A DNA stretch of 64,000 nucleotides, from positions 124,001 to 188,000 of the forward strand of contig VTEF01000002.1 of assembly GCA_008180335.1 (NCBI GenBank), in the 5' to 3' direction. Positions 53,711 through 63,122 of this stretch are shown in pieces. Source of the stretch: Priestia megaterium (GTDB lineage Bacteria > Bacillota > Bacilli > Bacillales > Bacillaceae_H). Under the pieces are notes generated by a model. The model was not told the origin of the DNA. It did no database searches and saw nothing but the letters and a program-made list of their open reading frames with translations. Position 1 is the first letter of the stretch. Each line of letters opens with the position of its first letter. A program made the translations under genes and the position numbers.

Positions 53711-53744
53711 AGTCCTTACTCGTTTTACAGCGAGCTAAGGAACT
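53711..53744 (+). promoter_or_regulatory. hairpin over the CNNM/CorC ribosome site, with possible leader ORF
   Basis: AGT-CCTTA-CTCG pairs with CGAG-(C)-TAAGG-(A)-ACT, an 8-nt loop between them; AAGG of the right arm is the ribosome site of TTG 53748. Just upstream TTAGGAGG is followed by GTG AGT CCT TAC..., an overlapping reading frame of 17 codons that passes through the hairpin and ends at TAA 53760. Translation of that frame would open the stem. Confidence 0.5.
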
Positions 53745-53747
53745 TGA

Positions 53748-55112
53748 TTGGACATATTTAACTTGATTTTACTAGCGGTACTGATTGCATTAACTGCTTT
53801 TTTCGTTGCAACGGAGTTTGCGATTATCCGAATTCGCAGTTCTAAAGTTGATCAACTGATAGCAGAAGGAAGCGGAAATGCAAAAGCTGCGAAGCAAGTT
53901 ATTACTAATTTAGATGAATACTTATCCGCTTGTCAGCTCGGTATTACGATTACTGCTCTTGGACTTGGATGGTTAGGTGAACCGACAGTTGCGCATATGC
54001 TGCAACCTTTGTTTGGCCAATTAGGCCTAGACGGTGCGCTTTCAAAAGTGGTTTCTGTTGCCATTGCTTTTGGGATTGTGACTTTTTTACATGTAGTTGT
54101 CGGGGAGTTAGCTCCTAAAACGTTTGCAATTCAAAAAGCGGAAACAGTCACACTATTATTTGTACGCCCGCTTATTCTGTTTTACAAAGTGATGTATCCG
54201 TTTATTTGGGTTTTAAATGGCTCTGCACGTTTGCTTACGGGATTGTTTGGGTTAAAACCAGCTTCAGAGCACGAGCTTGCACATAGTGAAGAAGAGCTTC
54301 GCATCTTATTATCAGAAAGCTATAAAAGCGGTGAAATCAATCAATCAGAGTTTAAATATGTGAGCAAGATTTTTGATTTTGATGACCGAGTTGCTAAAGA
54401 AATTATGGTCCCCCGTACGGAAGTAGTTTCCGTTGACCAGGGAGATACGATTGAATATATTCTAGATATGGCTAAAGAAGAGCGTTTTACGAGATATCCG
54501 GTCATTGATGGAGATAAAGATCATATTGTTGGCTTAATAAACATGAAGGAAATCTTAACTGAAATTGTGTTGAAAGATAATAAGGGTCAAATCGATCTAC
54601 ATGAATATATACGTCCTGTCATTCAAGTGATTGAAACAGTATCCATTCATGATTTATTGCTGAAAATGCAGCGTGAGCGTATCCATATGGCCATCTTAAT
54701 TGATGAATACGGCGGAACAGCAGGAATTGTTACAGTTGAAGACATTTTAGAAGAAATTGTCGGAGAAATTCGTGATGAATTTGACGCAGATGAAAAACCG
54801 CTTATTCAAAAAGTGAAAGATGATCATTATATTTTTGATGGCAAAGTGCTTGTAAGTGAACTAAATGAAATGCTTGGAACAAACATTGATGATACGGATG
54901 TTGATACAATCGGCGGTTGGGTTTTAACTGAAAAATATGATGTTCAGCAAGGTGAATCCTTATCTTTTGAAGACTATGATTTTACTGTATCTCAGATGGA
55001 AAATCATCATATTCAATATGTAGAGGCCGTTAAAAAACGTCAAATTCAGCAAGTAACAGCTGATGCACCTGCTGTTACGGATATCGATCAATCACAAGTA
55101 TTATCATCATAA
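53748..55112 (+). CDS. CNNM/CorC-family (HlyC) transporter
   Basis: 454 aa. N-terminal DUF21 with four membrane segments ('[21 protein letters not shown]', '[19 protein letters not shown]'), a CBS pair (about 215-340; '[15 protein letters not shown]', '[25 protein letters not shown]'), and a C-terminal CorC_HlyC domain. Family members export Mg2+ or other ions. TTG start at seven bases from AAGG, a site held in a hairpin. Single gene. Confidence 0.93.
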   Translation: MDIFNLILLAVLIALTAFFVATEFAIIRIRSSKVDQLIAEGSGNAKAAKQVITNLDEYLSACQLGITITALGLGWLGEPTVAHMLQPLFGQLGLDGALSKVVSVAIAFGIVTFLHVVVGELAPKTFAIQKAETVTLLFVRPLILFYKVMYPFIWVLNGSARLLTGLFGLKPASEHELAHSEEELRILLSESYKSGEINQSEFKYVSKIFDFDDRVAKEIMVPRTEVVSVDQGDTIEYILDMAKEERFTRYPVIDGDKDHIVGLINMKEILTEIVLKDNKGQIDLHEYIRPVIQVIETVSIHDLLLKMQRERIHMAILIDEYGGTAGIVTVEDILEEIVGEIRDEFDADEKPLIQKVKDDHYIFDGKVLVSELNEMLGTNIDDTDVDTIGGWVLTEKYDVQQGESLSFEDYDFTVSQMENHHIQYVEAVKKRQIQQVTADAPAVTDIDQSQVLSS

Positions 55113-55113
55113 T

Positions 55114-55146
55114 AAGAGCGCACATTTTTATGTGCGCTTTTTATTA
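55114..55146 (+). terminator. terminator after the CNNM gene
   Basis: AGCGCACAT-TTTT-ATGTGCGCT followed by TTTTATT. Confidence 0.88.
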
Positions 55147-55240
55147 TGAGTAAGAAGCTATGATTTCCATCACTAGATTTAGCAGTATAGGGGAATATTA
55201 CCGCTATTAATCTCTTAACTTATTTGTTTTAATATTTTTT

Positions 55241-55867
55241 ATGAAAACTTTATTAAAATTCTCATTTATCACACTGTTGTCTGTCACTCTAATTTTTGGT
55301 CAAAATCATTCTGCGCAAGCAGCTACAGTACATACTGTCCAATCAGGGGATACGATGTGGAAAATTGCTGTGAAATATCAGGTGGGCGTTAAGGAAGTTA
55401 TTGATGCAAACCCGGCAATTTCAAATCCCGATTCAATCTATCCAGGGCAAAAAATAAACATTCCAACGGTTGCTAGTACGACTCAAACGTTTGAAGAACA
55501 AGTTGTTAAACTTGTAAATGCTGAGCGTACAAAAGTCGGCTTAAAGCCATTAAAGTCAAATTGGGAAGTAGCTCGTGTGGCTCGTTACAAGTCACAAGAT
55601 ATGATTGACCAACATTATTTCAGTCACACATCACCAACATATGGAAGTCCATTTGACATGATGAAAAATTTCGGTATCAAGTATCGGACAGCTGGTGAAA
55701 ATATCGCAGCTGGACAAGCTACACCGGACGCCGTTGTAAAAGCATGGATGAACAGTGATGGTCATCGCAAAAACATCTTATCTAGTCAATTCACTGAAAT
55801 TGGTGTAGGGTATGCAAAAGGCGGAAGTTACGGTCATTATTGGACACAAATGTTTATTTCAAAATAA
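55241..55867 (+). CDS. secreted LysM-CAP (SCP-like) protein
   Basis: 208 aa. Signal peptide (to about residue 28), one LysM ('HTVQSGDTMWKIAVKYQVGVKEVIDANP'), then a bacterial CAP domain (about 84-206): 'LVNAERTKVGLKPLKSNWEVARVARYKSQDM', 'YFSHTSPTYGSPFDMM', 'AGENIAAGQ', 'NSDGHRKNILS'. Resembles B. subtilis YkwD and the C-terminal domain of the spore protein SafA/YkuD neighbours only in domain type. Wall-bound, role unknown. Confidence 0.9.
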   Translation: MKTLLKFSFITLLSVTLIFGQNHSAQAATVHTVQSGDTMWKIAVKYQVGVKEVIDANPAISNPDSIYPGQKINIPTVASTTQTFEEQVVKLVNAERTKVGLKPLKSNWEVARVARYKSQDMIDQHYFSHTSPTYGSPFDMMKNFGIKYRTAGENIAAGQATPDAVVKAWMNSDGHRKNILSSQFTEIGVGYAKGGSYGHYWTQMFISK

Positions 55868-55882
55868 ACAAGGAGGATATAA

Positions 55883-55918
55883 AAAAGCTTGCTCAAGAGC
55901 CCGAGCAAGCTTTTTGTT
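55883..55918. terminator. bidirectional terminator
   Basis: AAAAAGCTTGCTC-9 nt-GAGCAAGCTTTTT between convergent genes. Confidence 0.9.
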
Positions 55919-57023
55919 AATTTCTAGCACCTTCTAAAAACTCTTTAGGATTTCCGGCTAGTTCTCCGTCTTGTTGGACGATTAATGTACGAGTTGGGAA
56001 TGCAAACTCTACACTTTCTTCTTCAAGAATGTCCATAATTTTAAAATTGATTTTTTGTTTCACGTTTAAATAATTTGCGTATACAGTGGTATTGGTAAAA
56101 AAGTAGAGGTAGACATCTAAACTAGACTCGTTAAAAGTATCAAAGTTCACAAGAATGGTCTCATTATGGATATCCTCATCCTCTGTTAACATGTCTTTAA
56201 TACGTTCTACGACTTTTTCAAGCTTTGCCTTTGGCGTATCATAGGTTAAATTCAAATGAAAAGCAATTTGGCGTTTCCCCATTTTTGCCCAGTTTACAAT
56301 CGGTTCATTGGATAGTGTCGCATTTGGAACCGTTACAACTGCTTGTGCAAAAGTGCGGACTTTTGTGCTTCTAAATGTGATATCTTCAACGATTCCTTCC
56401 ACACTCGGTGTTTTAATCCAATCTCCAATTGTGAATGGCTTTTCCGTAATAATCACGACACCACCAAATAAGTTACTAACGGTATCTTTAGCTGCTAATG
56501 CAAAGGCTAAGCCTCCTAAACCAAGACCTGCAACAAATCCGTTTACATTAAAGCCCCATTCTTCCCCGATAATAGAAGCTATCAGCACAATCACGACAAT
56601 GCGAATAAGCTTTTCAACAAATGGAATGACAATACGGTCTACCTGTACATCAAAGTTTTTTGCAAATGTCGCAAAGAAGATATGGGTAGCGTCTGCTAAA
56701 TTATATAATCCCCAGCCAGCCAGCGCGATAAAAGCAGAGCGAATGATATTGCTTTCTGTTTCAGCAGTTAATATCTCAAACGGCAAGTAAGGAAGAGCAA
56801 GCTGAGTACCGATAATAACAAAAATCCAGCGCATCGGTTTTTCAAATGCTTCGACAACACTTGTGATGAGATCAATCTTTTTATTCTTAACAAATCCAAT
56901 AATAAATTTAAACAAATACGTCGTAAATAATTTGCGCATAATGAGAAAAATGAAGAAAATCCCAACTGCGATTCCTATGCGTTTCCAATTATCTAGCGAC
57001 GACAGTGAATCAAGAAACTCCAT
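55917..57023 (-). CDS. MscS-family small-conductance mechanosensitive channel
   Basis: 368 aa, four N-terminal helices then the MscS pore helix 'GFVAGLGLGGLAFALAAKDTVSNLFGGVVI' and the beta-domain 'FTIGDWIKTPSVEGIVEDITFRSTKVRTF'. Length and topology resemble B. subtilis YhdY. Protects against osmotic downshock in the cytoplasmic membrane. Confidence 0.94.
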   Translation of the reverse strand: MEFLDSLSSLDNWKRIGIAVGIFFIFLIMRKLFTTYLFKFIIGFVKNKKIDLITSVVEAFEKPMRWIFVIIGTQLALPYLPFEILTAETESNIIRSAFIALAGWGLYNLADATHIFFATFAKNFDVQVDRIVIPFVEKLIRIVVIVLIASIIGEEWGFNVNGFVAGLGLGGLAFALAAKDTVSNLFGGVVIITEKPFTIGDWIKTPSVEGIVEDITFRSTKVRTFAQAVVTVPNATLSNEPIVNWAKMGKRQIAFHLNLTYDTPKAKLEKVVERIKDMLTEDEDIHNETILVNFDTFNESSLDVYLYFFTNTTVYANYLNVKQKINFKIMDILEEESVEFAFPTRTLIVQQDGELAGNPKEFLEGARN

Positions 57024-57203
57024 AAAATCCTCCTAATAAACAATCTGTAACTATTAAAATAGCACAAGTTTGCTCGTAAATCTATAAAAGTAACCGTTAC
57101 GAATAAATGTCAAAAATATTTTGAATGAAACCATTGAAAAACCTTAGAAATAAAGCAGGTTTTGCTTATACAATGAGTATCTTTTCGTGCAGTTACTTAT
57201 TTT

Positions 57204-57238
57204 TCAAGCGGCTGCATTTAGCAGCCGCACTTGCTTTT
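57204..57238 (-). terminator. terminator of the DUF421 gene
   Basis: GCGGCTGC-TAAAT-GCAGCCGC, then TTGAAAAATAAG on the minus strand. Confidence 0.6.
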
Positions 57239-57959
57239 AGTGATGAAGAGGCGGGAGAGTAAAAGGGGTATCCGTTGATAAGGATATGTGCAGGTCTCCT
57301 TGTTCATTAATTGAAGCAAAAAAGATACTTTTTATGTCTGTAATCCCTTTTTTTAGCAATTGTTCTTTTAACCATTGCTCTGTTTGATTACATCTTAATA
57401 ATACATCCGGGTAAATTGTTCCTTCAATAATTAAAGGATAAGCAAAATCAGTGTTGTCCTTTTTGAGATCTAAATCTTCAACTGTTACATACTCTTTATT
57501 GCTCTTTTTCTTAACAGTAAGCTTGCCATTGGATTCAATAATTGCAATTTGAACAGTACTAATATCGAAAACATCTTTTTCTCGTAGCATGTAGAGAACA
57601 TTGTCAATGGAATAGCGGATTTTTTTTAGGTTTTCAATAACAAATTTGCCTTCATTTATTACAATAATCGGCTTGAAGGTAATTCGTTTACCTAAGCGTC
57701 TATATTTAATTTTCCAGTACGCAACTGACTTTTGGAAGATTCCAATTAGAATAACAGCAACTGCTGTATGGAGGTGCTCTACCTTTGGCTCAGCAATATC
57801 CGCTCCAACAATTGCCCCTAATGCCATCAGAACTAAAAAATCAAAAACAGGAAGCTCTCCGATTGAACGCCGTCCCATAAACAATGTTACAAAAAGCATT
57901 AAAGGCAAGATTGTTAAAATTCTTCCTAGTAAGATGAACATTTCTTTTGCTAAATCCAT
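57237..57959 (-). CDS. DUF421 membrane protein (YetF family)
   Basis: 240 aa. Three N-terminal membrane segments with 'MGRRSIGELPVFDFLVLMALGAIVGADIAEP', followed by a soluble DUF421 domain ('KPIIVINEGKFVIENLKKIRYSIDNVLYMLREKDVFDISTVQIAIIESNGKLTV'). Function unknown; several paralogues are normal in Bacillus spores. Confidence 0.92.
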   Translation of the reverse strand: MDLAKEMFILLGRILTILPLMLFVTLFMGRRSIGELPVFDFLVLMALGAIVGADIAEPKVEHLHTAVAVILIGIFQKSVAYWKIKYRRLGKRITFKPIIVINEGKFVIENLKKIRYSIDNVLYMLREKDVFDISTVQIAIIESNGKLTVKKKSNKEYVTVEDLDLKKDNTDFAYPLIIEGTIYPDVLLRCNQTEQWLKEQLLKKGITDIKSIFFASINEQGDLHISLSTDTPFTLPPLHH

Positions 57960-58224
57960 TGACTTTACTCCTTAAAAGTATAATTTATCAAATCCTGATT
58001 CAATCAGCGGATTTTCCTGCCTGTTGAATCAATAATCTATGCTTTAATAAGCTTATATGTCATTTGTATATAAGAGTAGTATGTGTTTCACAAAAGATTT
58101 GTATGAATGCGAATAACTATCTATGCAGCATTAAAGGTACATGAATAATTTGTTAGGTTAAAAAGAAGAGCTAAGTGAAATCCTATAGACGTTAAAAAAA
58201 TTTAATGAAGCAGGTGAATAGCAT
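57960..58224. other. intergenic, no gene seen
   Basis: AT-rich region between divergent genes. Confidence 0.4.
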
Positions 58225-58404
58225 ATGAAAAATAATCTTCAAATATTGCCGATTATTGCCTCTATTGGAATTGGTGCAGCAGCGTATAGCATCATGACAG
58301 GACGAGGCGGCCAGCTTCAAAATGTTCTTCCTCAATTGTCTAATGTAAGTAATCAAGGAATGAATGGAAACTCTGCACAGTCAACACAGAATAATCAGCC
58401 ATAA
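58225..58404 (+). CDS. 59-aa protein with one N-terminal membrane helix
   Basis: ATG with GCAGGTGA upstream. 'ILPIIASIGIGAAAYSIMTG' spans the membrane; the rest is Gln/Asn/Ser-rich ending STQNNQP. Similar short proteins occur widely in Bacillus without known function. Its own terminator follows. Confidence 0.7.
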   Translation: MKNNLQILPIIASIGIGAAAYSIMTGRGGQLQNVLPQLSNVSNQGMNGNSAQSTQNNQP

Positions 58405-58410
58405 AAATAA

Positions 58411-58443
58411 TACCCCTCAGCCATTCGCGGCTGGGGTTTTGTT
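58411..58443 (+). terminator. terminator after the 59-aa gene
   Basis: ACCCC(T)CAGCC-6 nt-GGCTG(G)GGT followed by TTTGTTATT. Confidence 0.85.
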
Positions 58444-58765
58444 ATTAAAAATAGCAGTGCGTTATTATTTTTTATTTTTTGCTTTATGAAGTCATTTGTG
58501 TTTGATGGGAACAAACAAATGTTCTATAATAGAAAGAGTAAAGATTCTGTATCATCAATAACGATCACAGCCGATTAACAGATTGATTTAATGGCATGGC
58601 AACAAAATACCTCGTCTATTATTTGAGTGGGTTTCAATTCCTCGCTAGTATCTTTAAGTAATGAAGTCTATCATTCCAAAGCATGAAGGTGAGGATTTTT
58701 TTAGCTAACGAATCAAGAAAATTGACCATTATGTAAATGCATTTCTTATACTGGAGGTTTAGGAT
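58444..58765. other. intergenic, no gene seen
   Basis: About 320 bp before the reductase gene. A leftward frame here lacks a ribosome site. Confidence 0.4.
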
Positions 58766-59296
58766 ATGGGCAATCAGAGAAAGCTGGTATTTTACGGAGC
58801 GATAAGTGTAGATGGCTACATTGCACGAGAGAATCATTCATTAGATTGGTTAATTGGGACTGAAGGTGAAGAAGACACTGGTTATTCAGATTTCTATGAA
58901 ACGGTTGATACGATTCTGATGGGCAGAAATACATACGACCAGATCTCAATTCTTTCACCACAAGAATTTCCGTACAAAGATAAGCAGTGCTATGTTTTTT
59001 CTCGTAAAATGACCGGCTCTAATGAATTTGTAAAATTTATTAATGAAGATATTGTAGGCTTTACCCAATCCTTAAAGGAACAAGAAGGAAAACGGATTTG
59101 GATTGTCGGTGGGGGTGAAGTGCTGCACCCGCTTCTTCAGGGAAAACTTGTTGATGAGTTTATTATTCAGATTGCTCCATCCATAATCGGGCGGGGAATT
59201 CCATTATTTATGCCTGGAGACCAAGAGAACAAACTGACGCTGGTGGATGTTCGACGTTACAAACAATTTGCGGAACTGCATTATGAATCCCGCTAA
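58766..59296 (+). CDS. RibD C-terminal/dihydrofolate-reductase-like protein
   Basis: 176 aa. 'LVFYGAISVDGYIARENHSLDWLIG', 'DTILMGRNTYDQI', 'IWIVGGGEVLHPLLQGKLVDEFIIQIAPSIIGRGIPLF' are hallmarks of the RibD_C family. It binds NADPH but is not a classical DHFR. CTGGAGG precedes the ATG. Substrate unknown. Confidence 0.9.
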   Translation: MGNQRKLVFYGAISVDGYIARENHSLDWLIGTEGEEDTGYSDFYETVDTILMGRNTYDQISILSPQEFPYKDKQCYVFSRKMTGSNEFVKFINEDIVGFTQSLKEQEGKRIWIVGGGEVLHPLLQGKLVDEFIIQIAPSIIGRGIPLFMPGDQENKLTLVDVRRYKQFAELHYESR

Positions 59297-59349
59297 GCAC
59301 TTTGACAAATTTCAACATCCAATGCTGATAATTGCTCCTATCTGTTTAG

Positions 59350-59386
59350 AAATCACCACTTAAAGTAAAGTGGTGATTTTTTATAG
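59350..59386 (+). terminator. terminator after the reductase gene
   Basis: AAATCACCACTT-6 nt-AAGTGGTGATTT followed by TTTA. Confidence 0.88.
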
Positions 59387-59674
59387 GTGTTAAATAACGT
59401 GATGGTTCTTTTTTAACTAACGACTGGTTTGCATCAACTAAATTTTTTACTCCTGGTCATTTAATGGCTAAGTAGGAAATACTTAAAATTAAAGGGAGTC
59501 ACATACATGACTCCCAAAACCAGTAAAAAAATGTAGCGTTAATGCTTTTATTTATTTTTTAAAATTAAACGTAGGGGATCCTTTAAAAGGAAGTACATGC
59601 TATTAATATTCGGAGAAATATGAAAATATTACGGTTATTTTTATATTTACATGTTTAAAACTGTTTTTTTGGCA
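59387..59674. other. intergenic with hairpin, no gene
   Basis: GGGAGTCA-CATAC-TGACTCCC-like stem at 59494-59518. It contains one of the two GGATCC sites I noticed (59576-59581). Confidence 0.4.
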
Positions 59675-60664
59675 TTAAGTAGATTCTCTTACAATTAGTT
59701 TTGTCGGCAGCTGAATCATTTCTCTTTTGACTTCTTCACCTTGTTCGATATAGCTGAGTATTTTTTGTACGGACTGGTTTCCTAATTCAATTATAGGAAT
59801 CCCGATCGTTGTTATTGTCGGTGCAGTAACCTGGCAGATCAATTGATTATCATATCCTATTATTGCTAAATCCTCTGGAACTTTATAATCGTTTAATATT
59901 GCTTTTTTTATAATTCCAGCAGCTACTTGATCATTGCCTGTAAAGAGAGCGGTAGGTTTCTCATTCAAGTTATGTAGTTTGTTAAAAATATTAAATCCAT
60001 CTTTGATAGTAAAGGCACCATCAAAAATCCATTCTTCCTTTACTTGTAGATTGGCTTCAGATAAAGCCTTTAGAAATCCCTTCATTCTTTGTCCCTGCGC
60101 TTGACTGTAAGAAGTATCAAAGCAAAATCCTATTTTTTGATGCCCTTTTTCAATTAGATGTTTAACGGCTTTATATCCTGCTTCAAACTCGTCATAACAT
60201 ATGATGGGAATCGAAGCATTCTCATGATATTCATTACATAACAATATAGGACCATAAGCTAAATAAGGCTCAATTGTGGGCCATTCATTTTCTAAAGCTC
60301 CTAATATTACTCCGTCTATCTCTTTGTTTTTCAGCAGAGACATCATTTCAAGCTCATTTTTCTTCTTATAGAAGGTCTGGCAAATAAGCACTTTATAGCC
60401 TTTTTGAAAGGCTTCGTTAGAGATGCCTTTGATCAGTTGACCGAAAAATGGATGATCAACAGTTGGTACAGAAAGTGCAAGTGTACGGGTTTTGCGGGCT
60501 CGCAAATGTTTTGCTAAATAATTAGGAGAGTAATCCAGTTCTTTGATGACGTCTAGAATCTTTTTTCTTTTCTCTTCAGAAACATATGGATGATTGTTTA
60601 ATACCCTTGATACTGTTGTTTTAGAGACTTTGCATATTTTTGCTATCTCATCAATAGTAGGCAT
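59675..60664 (-). CDS. ntdR: LacI-family regulator, NtdR-like
   Basis: 329 aa. N-terminal HTH 'TIDEIAKICKVSKTTVSRVLNNHPYVSEEKR' with hinge, then a periplasmic-binding-protein-like sensor domain. Divergent from the ntdA-ntdB remnant, exactly where B. subtilis has ntdR, the activator that senses 3-oxo-glucose-6-phosphate. The symbol rests on this context. The 107-bp gap holds GTTATC (60696-60701) and GATAAC (60732-60737) as a possible operator. Confidence 0.8.
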   Translation of the reverse strand: MPTIDEIAKICKVSKTTVSRVLNNHPYVSEEKRKKILDVIKELDYSPNYLAKHLRARKTRTLALSVPTVDHPFFGQLIKGISNEAFQKGYKVLICQTFYKKKNELEMMSLLKNKEIDGVILGALENEWPTIEPYLAYGPILLCNEYHENASIPIICYDEFEAGYKAVKHLIEKGHQKIGFCFDTSYSQAQGQRMKGFLKALSEANLQVKEEWIFDGAFTIKDGFNIFNKLHNLNEKPTALFTGNDQVAAGIIKKAILNDYKVPEDLAIIGYDNQLICQVTAPTITTIGIPIIELGNQSVQKILSYIEQGEEVKREMIQLPTKLIVREST

Positions 60665-60695
60665 ATAGTCACTTCCTTAAAAAATAGATTGACAT

Positions 60696-60737
60696 GTTAT
60701 CGATTTCACAAATTACTATCAAAATATAAATGATAAC
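60696..60737. promoter_or_regulatory. possible NtdR operator arms
   Basis: GTTATC and GATAAC are inverted and 30 bp apart in the divergent gap; a TTGACA lies at 60689-60694 on the + strand. Confidence 0.35.
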
Positions 60738-60771
60738 AATATATTAACAAAGTATGCTGGAGGTCATCCAT

Positions 60772-61097
60772 ATGAAACCATTAATAAAAGTGAAGAAACG
60801 ATGCTTCTATTAAACTATGTTGAAAGGGAGTTAAAAAGAATAGACATTAAAACACAAGATCCCATTGTTAATCCAACACTCTGTGAAGTCATTCATATAA
60901 AAGCTTCAGAGTTTGTGAAAAAGCAGGGACGATTGCTACAAACGATAAGGAAACAACAGCAACTGCCTTTGTATCAAGGGCTAGCGTTAAAGGAACAAAA
61001 CAGAGTAATGGAGGCGTTAGATAGTGTTAGTAAACAAAATTGGGAAATTCAAACAAGTAAAAGGTGTCACAAATCCAAAGTATATAGTATTTTGTGA
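60772..61097 (+). pseudogene. ntdA: ntdA remnant (aminotransferase with large internal deletion)
   Basis: ATG 60772 with GGAGG upstream reads MKPLIKVKK and soon hits TAA; one frame away the sequence continues 'ETMLLLNYVERELKRIDI' then 'QDPIVN', matching the NtdA N-terminus. It then jumps to 'LPLYQGLALKEQNRVMEALDSVSKQNW', matching the NtdA C-terminus. NtdA should have about 440 residues; some 350, including the PLP lysine, are gone. So there is a frameshift plus a big in-frame-like deletion. The C-terminal end overlaps the ntdB start, as in an intact operon. Confidence 0.8.
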
Positions 61098-61875
61098 TTT
61101 CGATGAAACTTATTATCCTCATGAACTCAATCTCGATAAACAAAAAAAATTGTATGAGTTAGAAGATTATTTAGTAAATAAAGCTAATCAGCAAGATTTA
61201 GTATTTGGCTGGGTAACAGGAAGCAGCATTGAATCTGTACTAAATAAAATGGAAAAAGGAAATTTGAGATTTCTGCCTCATTTTATAGCCAGTAATTTAG
61301 GGACAGAAATAGCTTATTTTTTTAAAGGCAGCTTTAATGTTGCAGATACTAGCTGGGATTTGCATTTGACGAAGACAACATTTTCTTCTGGAAAAGTAGA
61401 AAAGATAATTAAAACATTAAAAAGTCAATATCAGATTATTCTAGAGCCGCAAACACAGTTAGGAAGCTCGCGTTTTAAAAAGAATTTCTATTACAAAGAA
61501 CAGAATCAAGCAGTAGATGAATTCAGCCTTTCAGTGATTGAACAACTAGCAAAAAAGGAAGGGATCTCAGTAAATATTAATAAATGTAACCCTTTTGCTG
61601 GTGATCCAGCTGATAGCTATGACGTAGACTTTATCCCTTCAGAAACAGGAAAAAATAAAATAGTAGAATTCATGCTTCATAAATACGGAGTAGATTTTAA
61701 TCATTCGTTTGCTTTTGGAGATAGCGGGAACGACTTGCAGATGCTTAAGTCTGTCAAGCATGGATATCTTGTTGGAAATGCTACAAACGAAGCGAAAGCG
61801 AAGCATTCAGCTACTTCTATTGGCGAGTATTCAGACGGGATTTTAACCACGTTAAAATCGATTATTCAAGAATAA
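61024..61875 (+). CDS. ntdB: kanosamine-6-phosphate phosphatase NtdB
   Basis: 283 aa from GTG 61024, with GGAGG nine bases upstream inside ntdA. HAD motifs 'FCDFDETYYPHE' (Asp nucleophile), 'WVTGSS' and 'AFGDSGNDLQML'. The sequence follows B. subtilis NtdB closely ('HFIASNLGTEIAYF', 'NKCNPFAGDPADSYDVDFIP'). NtdB dephosphorylates kanosamine-6-phosphate, the last step to the antibiotic kanosamine. Here it is intact although ntdA is deleted and no ntdC follows. Confidence 0.92.
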   Translation: MLVNKIGKFKQVKGVTNPKYIVFCDFDETYYPHELNLDKQKKLYELEDYLVNKANQQDLVFGWVTGSSIESVLNKMEKGNLRFLPHFIASNLGTEIAYFFKGSFNVADTSWDLHLTKTTFSSGKVEKIIKTLKSQYQIILEPQTQLGSSRFKKNFYYKEQNQAVDEFSLSVIEQLAKKEGISVNINKCNPFAGDPADSYDVDFIPSETGKNKIVEFMLHKYGVDFNHSFAFGDSGNDLQMLKSVKHGYLVGNATNEAKAKHSATSIGEYSDGILTTLKSIIQE

Positions 61876-61912
61876 AGGAGAGCACATATCTGATATGTGC
61901 TTTCCTTTTATT
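61876..61912 (+). terminator. terminator after ntdB
   Basis: GGAGAGCACATAT-CTG-ATATGTGCTTTCC followed by TTTTATTT. Confidence 0.85.
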
Positions 61913-62045
61913 TAACGGACTTTAATGTTTCACATAATTTCCGTAAGTAAAACAATCCATCTAACTGCAGTAGGCTCCGTTTATCAAATTGCTGCTGGCA
62001 CTTTTCCACAATGTTTTTGGCTCTTTCTAAATCATTCTCTTGCAA
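61908..62045 (-). pseudogene. 3' fragment of an unidentified gene
   Basis: A minus-strand frame reading LQENDLERAKNIVEKCQQQF then DKRSLLQLDGLFYLRKLCETLKSVK looks like genuine helical protein, but it is preceded in frame by a stop and has no ribosome site. Its stop lies in the ntdB terminator. Likely a gene remnant. Confidence 0.35.
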
Positions 62046-62324
62046 GTCTTTTATTGATTTTTTTTAAGAGAACGACTTCTGCTGAGTAGACTAAAGTTTG
62101 TGTAAGCTTCATTAATAATATTTTTACGTATTGAAAAGAATCAAATATTAAGAAGAAAAGAGCGGGTAAAATAAGTTTAAATCAAATGCTCTTTATGTAG
62201 TGCTTACTTAATAAGTATTAAATGCCTCTGACTAATAATATACTGAATAATTAAAGGAGATCATCCATTTCAAACAGAAAGAGTGATCTAGGGAAGTGAT
62301 AGATGACTTTTTTTGTTGAATCTA
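62046..62324. other. intergenic, no gene seen
   Basis: AT-rich, between the remnant and the LysE gene. Confidence 0.4.
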
Positions 62325-62951
62325 TTATTTGTCAGTAAATAAAAGCTTTAATCCTAATAGACCAAAAACAGTTCCTTGCATGTATTTAAGTGATGCTTGA
62401 AACTGACGGTTTCCTTTTACTCTTTTACCAAGGTTTGAAGCAAAAATTGCAATCAATGAGAAAATAATCAGTGTTTCAATAATGAAAATGATACCGAACA
62501 TAAACATCTGCAAGCTGACATACCCTAAAGATGGATTGACGAACTGCGGTAAAAAGGTAATAAAGAAAATCGCTACTTTTGGATTGGATAGATTGGTAAA
62601 GAAGCCTTTTCGAAAAAAATGCTTTGTGTTGATCTCGTTTGCAGTTAGTGACAAGGGTTCGGTTTTCGAACGAAAAGATTGAAACGCCAAAAATAATAAA
62701 TAGATCACACCCACAATTTTCAATACGTTAAAAGCAATAATTGATTTTTCAAAAATGATCGACAATCCTGCAGCAGCCAAAATGGTATGAATAAGCGTAC
62801 CGGTAATTGAGCCTAAAACGGTTTTAATGCCTGCTTTTACACCTGAGGATAAGCTTTGAGTAAGGACAAAAATCATGTCTTGCCCAGGTATAAGAACAAT
62901 GGTTAATGAAACAAGTATGTAAGATAAAATCCATGATAAAGTCATTTGCAT
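62325..62951 (-). CDS. LysE/RhtB family amino-acid exporter
   Basis: 208 aa, six membrane segments. 'LTIVLIPGQDMIFVLTQSLSSGVKAGIKTVLGSITGTLIHTILAAAGL' and 'FRKGFFTNLSNPKVAIFFITFLPQFV' are the family signatures (GPGxD-like and NPK). Exports small amino acids or derivatives. AGGAGGGCATGCAA precedes the start. Confidence 0.93.
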   Translation of the reverse strand: MQMTLSWILSYILVSLTIVLIPGQDMIFVLTQSLSSGVKAGIKTVLGSITGTLIHTILAAAGLSIIFEKSIIAFNVLKIVGVIYLLFLAFQSFRSKTEPLSLTANEINTKHFFRKGFFTNLSNPKVAIFFITFLPQFVNPSLGYVSLQMFMFGIIFIIETLIIFSLIAIFASNLGKRVKGNRQFQASLKYMQGTVFGLLGLKLLFTDK

Positions 62952-63122
62952 GCCCTCCTAAAAAGATTTAATCATGTTTTTGAAAATCTTCTCAAGAGTG
63001 CGTGCTAATGAATTAATAAAGCAATAGATTAGTAGAGTAAAGAGGTTATGTACAGTTTGCTATATCTGCTCGTAAAATAGTTGATAGGGTAAATGATATT
63101 TGTATCAGGAGGGGTGGCTTTA

